8,077 bases of DNA. It comes from DAOUEX01 sp034430235. GTDB lineage: Bacteria > Chloroflexota > Anaerolineae > UBA2200. The stretch lies in the NCBI GenBank assembly GCA_964478075.1, contig CAYZGO010000065.1, positions 1 through 8,077 of the forward strand, in the 5' to 3' direction. Position numbers and translations under genes: made by a program. The notes beneath the pieces are model-generated. The model searched no databases, was not told the origin of the DNA, and saw only the letters and a program-made list of their open reading frames with translations. Below, one piece after another: positions 6,901 to 8,077 of the stretch (its first letter is position 1; each line of letters opens with the position of its first letter).

Positions 6901-7826
6901 ATATCCAGATGCAGACGGCGATTTAGCTTGTAGCGTCCTACCTTGCCCAGATTGTAGCGCCGGGGATTAAACAGCAAAGCCTGCAGATAACTCCTGGCGT
7001 TCTCAAACTTGGGTGGATCGCCAGGGCGCATCTTTGTGTAGAACTCTCCAAGTGCAGCACGGGCATCCTTGGTGGAGTCTTTTTCGATAGTGCTGAGCAG
7101 ATAGGGATGGCCAGGCATGTTATCAATGGCGGCAAAGAGGTTAAGCAACTCTTCATCTGTACCTTGACGGATTAGATCAGTCCCCTCAATGCCGTCAACG
7201 ACGCCCAGCGACCTGAGAAGTACCGTAACCGGGATCTTGCGCTTGCGATCAACCTTGACAGAGAGAACATCCCGCTTGCTGGTCTCAAACTCTAACCAAG
7301 CTCCTCGGTTGGGGATAAGCTTGCCCATACACAACTGACGGCCACTGCGGCGGTCTTCCTTGACAGTGAAGTAGGCGCCCGGTGAACGGATCAGTTGGCT
7401 CACGACGACTCGTTCGGCACCGTTGATGACGAAGGTTCCCTGGGGTGTCATCAACGGAAAGTCCCCTAGGTAGACATCCTGCTCCGTGATTTCGCCACCA
7501 GCCTCCTTGTTCTTTAGGCGCACTCTCACATACAGGGGCGCAGCGAATGTCATGTCACGAGCACGACACCCTTCTTCACTGTATTTGGGTTCGCCAAACC
7601 AGTAGTCAAGGAAGTACATTTCGAGTTGACCCTTGAAACTGACGATAGGCGAGATCTCCTCAAAGAGCTCTGCCAAGCCCTCCTCCCTGAACCACTTGTA
7701 TGATTGTAACTGTACCTCGATCAGATGAGGAAGCGGATGTACGTCAGGTATGCGTGCATACGATTTTGTGTTGTCGGGAACAAGGTCACCATTGCCCTGT
7801 GAAACAAGTGCGGTTGTTGCTAGCAT
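3918..7826 (-). CDS. rpoB: DNA-directed RNA polymerase beta subunit
   Basis: Beta forms one pincer of RNA polymerase and half of the catalytic centre. The 1302-residue product reads through all conserved blocks: an N-terminal protrusion/lobe with [21 protein letters not shown] (130-150), the rifampicin region (406-431; Gln409, Asp412, His422, Arg425 and Ser427 match the drug-sensitive E. coli residues), [16 protein letters not shown] (455-470), ED at 754-755 and [17 protein letters not shown] (902-918) with active-site lysines 906 and 914, [13 protein letters not shown] (940-952), and the C-terminal [20 protein letters not shown] (1169-1188). It is longer than the B. subtilis protein mainly because of extra sequence between SPVFDGA (971-977) and SGKMILYDG (1132-1140). 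The tail ends in a Gly/Leu run (1286-1292). The ATG at 7826 has AGGAG (7837-7841) and GAGG (7831-7834) upstream. Its own promoter lies at 7986-8013. The next gene is rpsL, not rpoC, which is unusual. Confidence 0.98.
   Translation of the reverse strand: [1302 protein letters not shown]
4452..4874 (-). other. Lineage-type insertion within RpoB (about residues 985-1125)
   Basis: Between two invariant beta-subunit blocks there are about 153 residues, where B. subtilis has about 21. Thermus beta also has a smaller insertion here, so the site tolerates them, but this one is large. It is rich in Trp, Asp, Glu and Arg and predicted mostly helical. It shows a loose repeating pattern of a WL- or YL-containing helix, then Gly plus an aromatic or aliphatic residue and Asp/Gly, then an acidic turn: near 1004-1020 ([17 protein letters not shown]), 1027-1042 ([16 protein letters not shown]), 1053-1070 ([18 protein letters not shown]) and 1095-1113 ([19 protein letters not shown]). 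The frame is unbroken and flanking blocks are intact, so it is part of the protein and not an intein: there is no splice-junction Cys/Ser block or terminal His-Asn. Confidence 0.75.
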
Positions 7827-7985
7827 TTGACCTCATCTCCTCAAAGCATCAATAGAGCACAGAAAGCAGATCAAACAGAAAGCGCCTCCAATGCTGTTGG
7901 CAATCGTACCCAGCTTTGGATCAGCCAATCAGCGACAGTGAACGCTGTAGTGTGGCCTGATGCCTATTCGAATGCCAAAGCTTAT
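7827..7985 (-). promoter_or_regulatory. rpoB 5' leader
   Basis: The predicted start near 7979 gives a leader of about 150 nt, similar in length to the str leader. It contains a CAGCG/CGCTG stem (7930-7934, 7943-7947), weak TTGGC/GCCAA complementarity around 7898-7927, and a direct repeat ACAGAAAGC at 7859-7867 and 7875-7883 (16-nt period). Two overlapping Shine-Dalgarno candidates lie at its 3' end (7831-7834 and 7837-7841). I do not recognise a known leader motif and see no L10-type kink-turn that I could defend. Confidence 0.4.
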
Positions 7986-8013
7986 ATTATATCACCTTTG
8001 TCGATTTTGTCAA
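7986..8013 (-). promoter_or_regulatory. Consensus sigma-70/A promoter of rpoB
   Basis: On the minus strand a perfect -35 TTGACA (8013-8008) is followed by a 16-bp spacer and a perfect -10 TATAAT (7991-7986), with TGA just before it, which makes an extended -10. The geometry equals that of the str promoter. The flanking sequence is AT-rich. It indicates that rpoB can start its own transcript without depending on an upstream rplJ-rplL operon, which may or may not lie beyond the window edge. Confidence 0.9.
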
Positions 8014-8077
8014 ATTATCCGAAGAGAGTGTTGAAAAAGTCCGTTGGAGATTCGTTGATTTGGCGGGAGGGACAAAG

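Overview
The window carries a bacterial core transcription/translation locus, with every gene on the minus strand. In transcription order, right to left, it holds rpoB (RNA polymerase beta), then the streptomycin ('str') operon: rpsL (S12), rpsG (S7), fusA (EF-G) and the first 28 codons of tuf (EF-Tu), which runs off the left edge. The rpoB sequence, a large insertion near its C-terminal third, a Gram-positive-like S12 and moderate GC suggest a member of the Chloroflexota or a related deep-branching phylum. This placement is inferred from how the proteins read and was not tested by phylogeny.

Layout: 7827-8077 is the rpoB upstream region, with a consensus sigma-70/A promoter at 7986-8013 and a leader of about 150 nt. 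rpoB fills 3918-7826. 3622-3917 is the rpoB-rpsL gap; it has a second consensus promoter (3781-3808) and a structured leader of about 150 nt. rpsL fills 3193-3621 and starts at TTG. 2834-3192 is an unusually long gap (359 bp) inside the str operon, containing a 13-bp tandem repeat array whose units can pair with two anti-repeat copies at its 5' end in the mRNA. rpsG (2363-2833), a 72-bp gap, fusA (185-2290), a 98-bp gap with a third promoter, and tuf (from 86) follow.

The genes work as a growth-rate-linked expression unit. RpoB forms part of the RNA polymerase catalytic core. S12 and S7 belong to the 30S decoding centre and head. EF-G and EF-Tu drive translocation and aminoacyl-tRNA delivery. 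Three promoters with the same geometry (16-bp spacer, perfect TATAAT) appear to let rpoB, the str operon and tuf start transcription separately, on top of any read-through.

Points most worth a second look: rpoC is not downstream of rpoB, where it normally lies; the tandem-repeat, alternative-pairing element sits between rpsL and rpsG, the interval where E. coli S7 represses its own operon; RpoB has an extra segment of about 130 residues that seems internally repetitive; and rpsL uses a TTG start. I see no new multi-gene system, RNA gene, CRISPR array or complete mobile element here.
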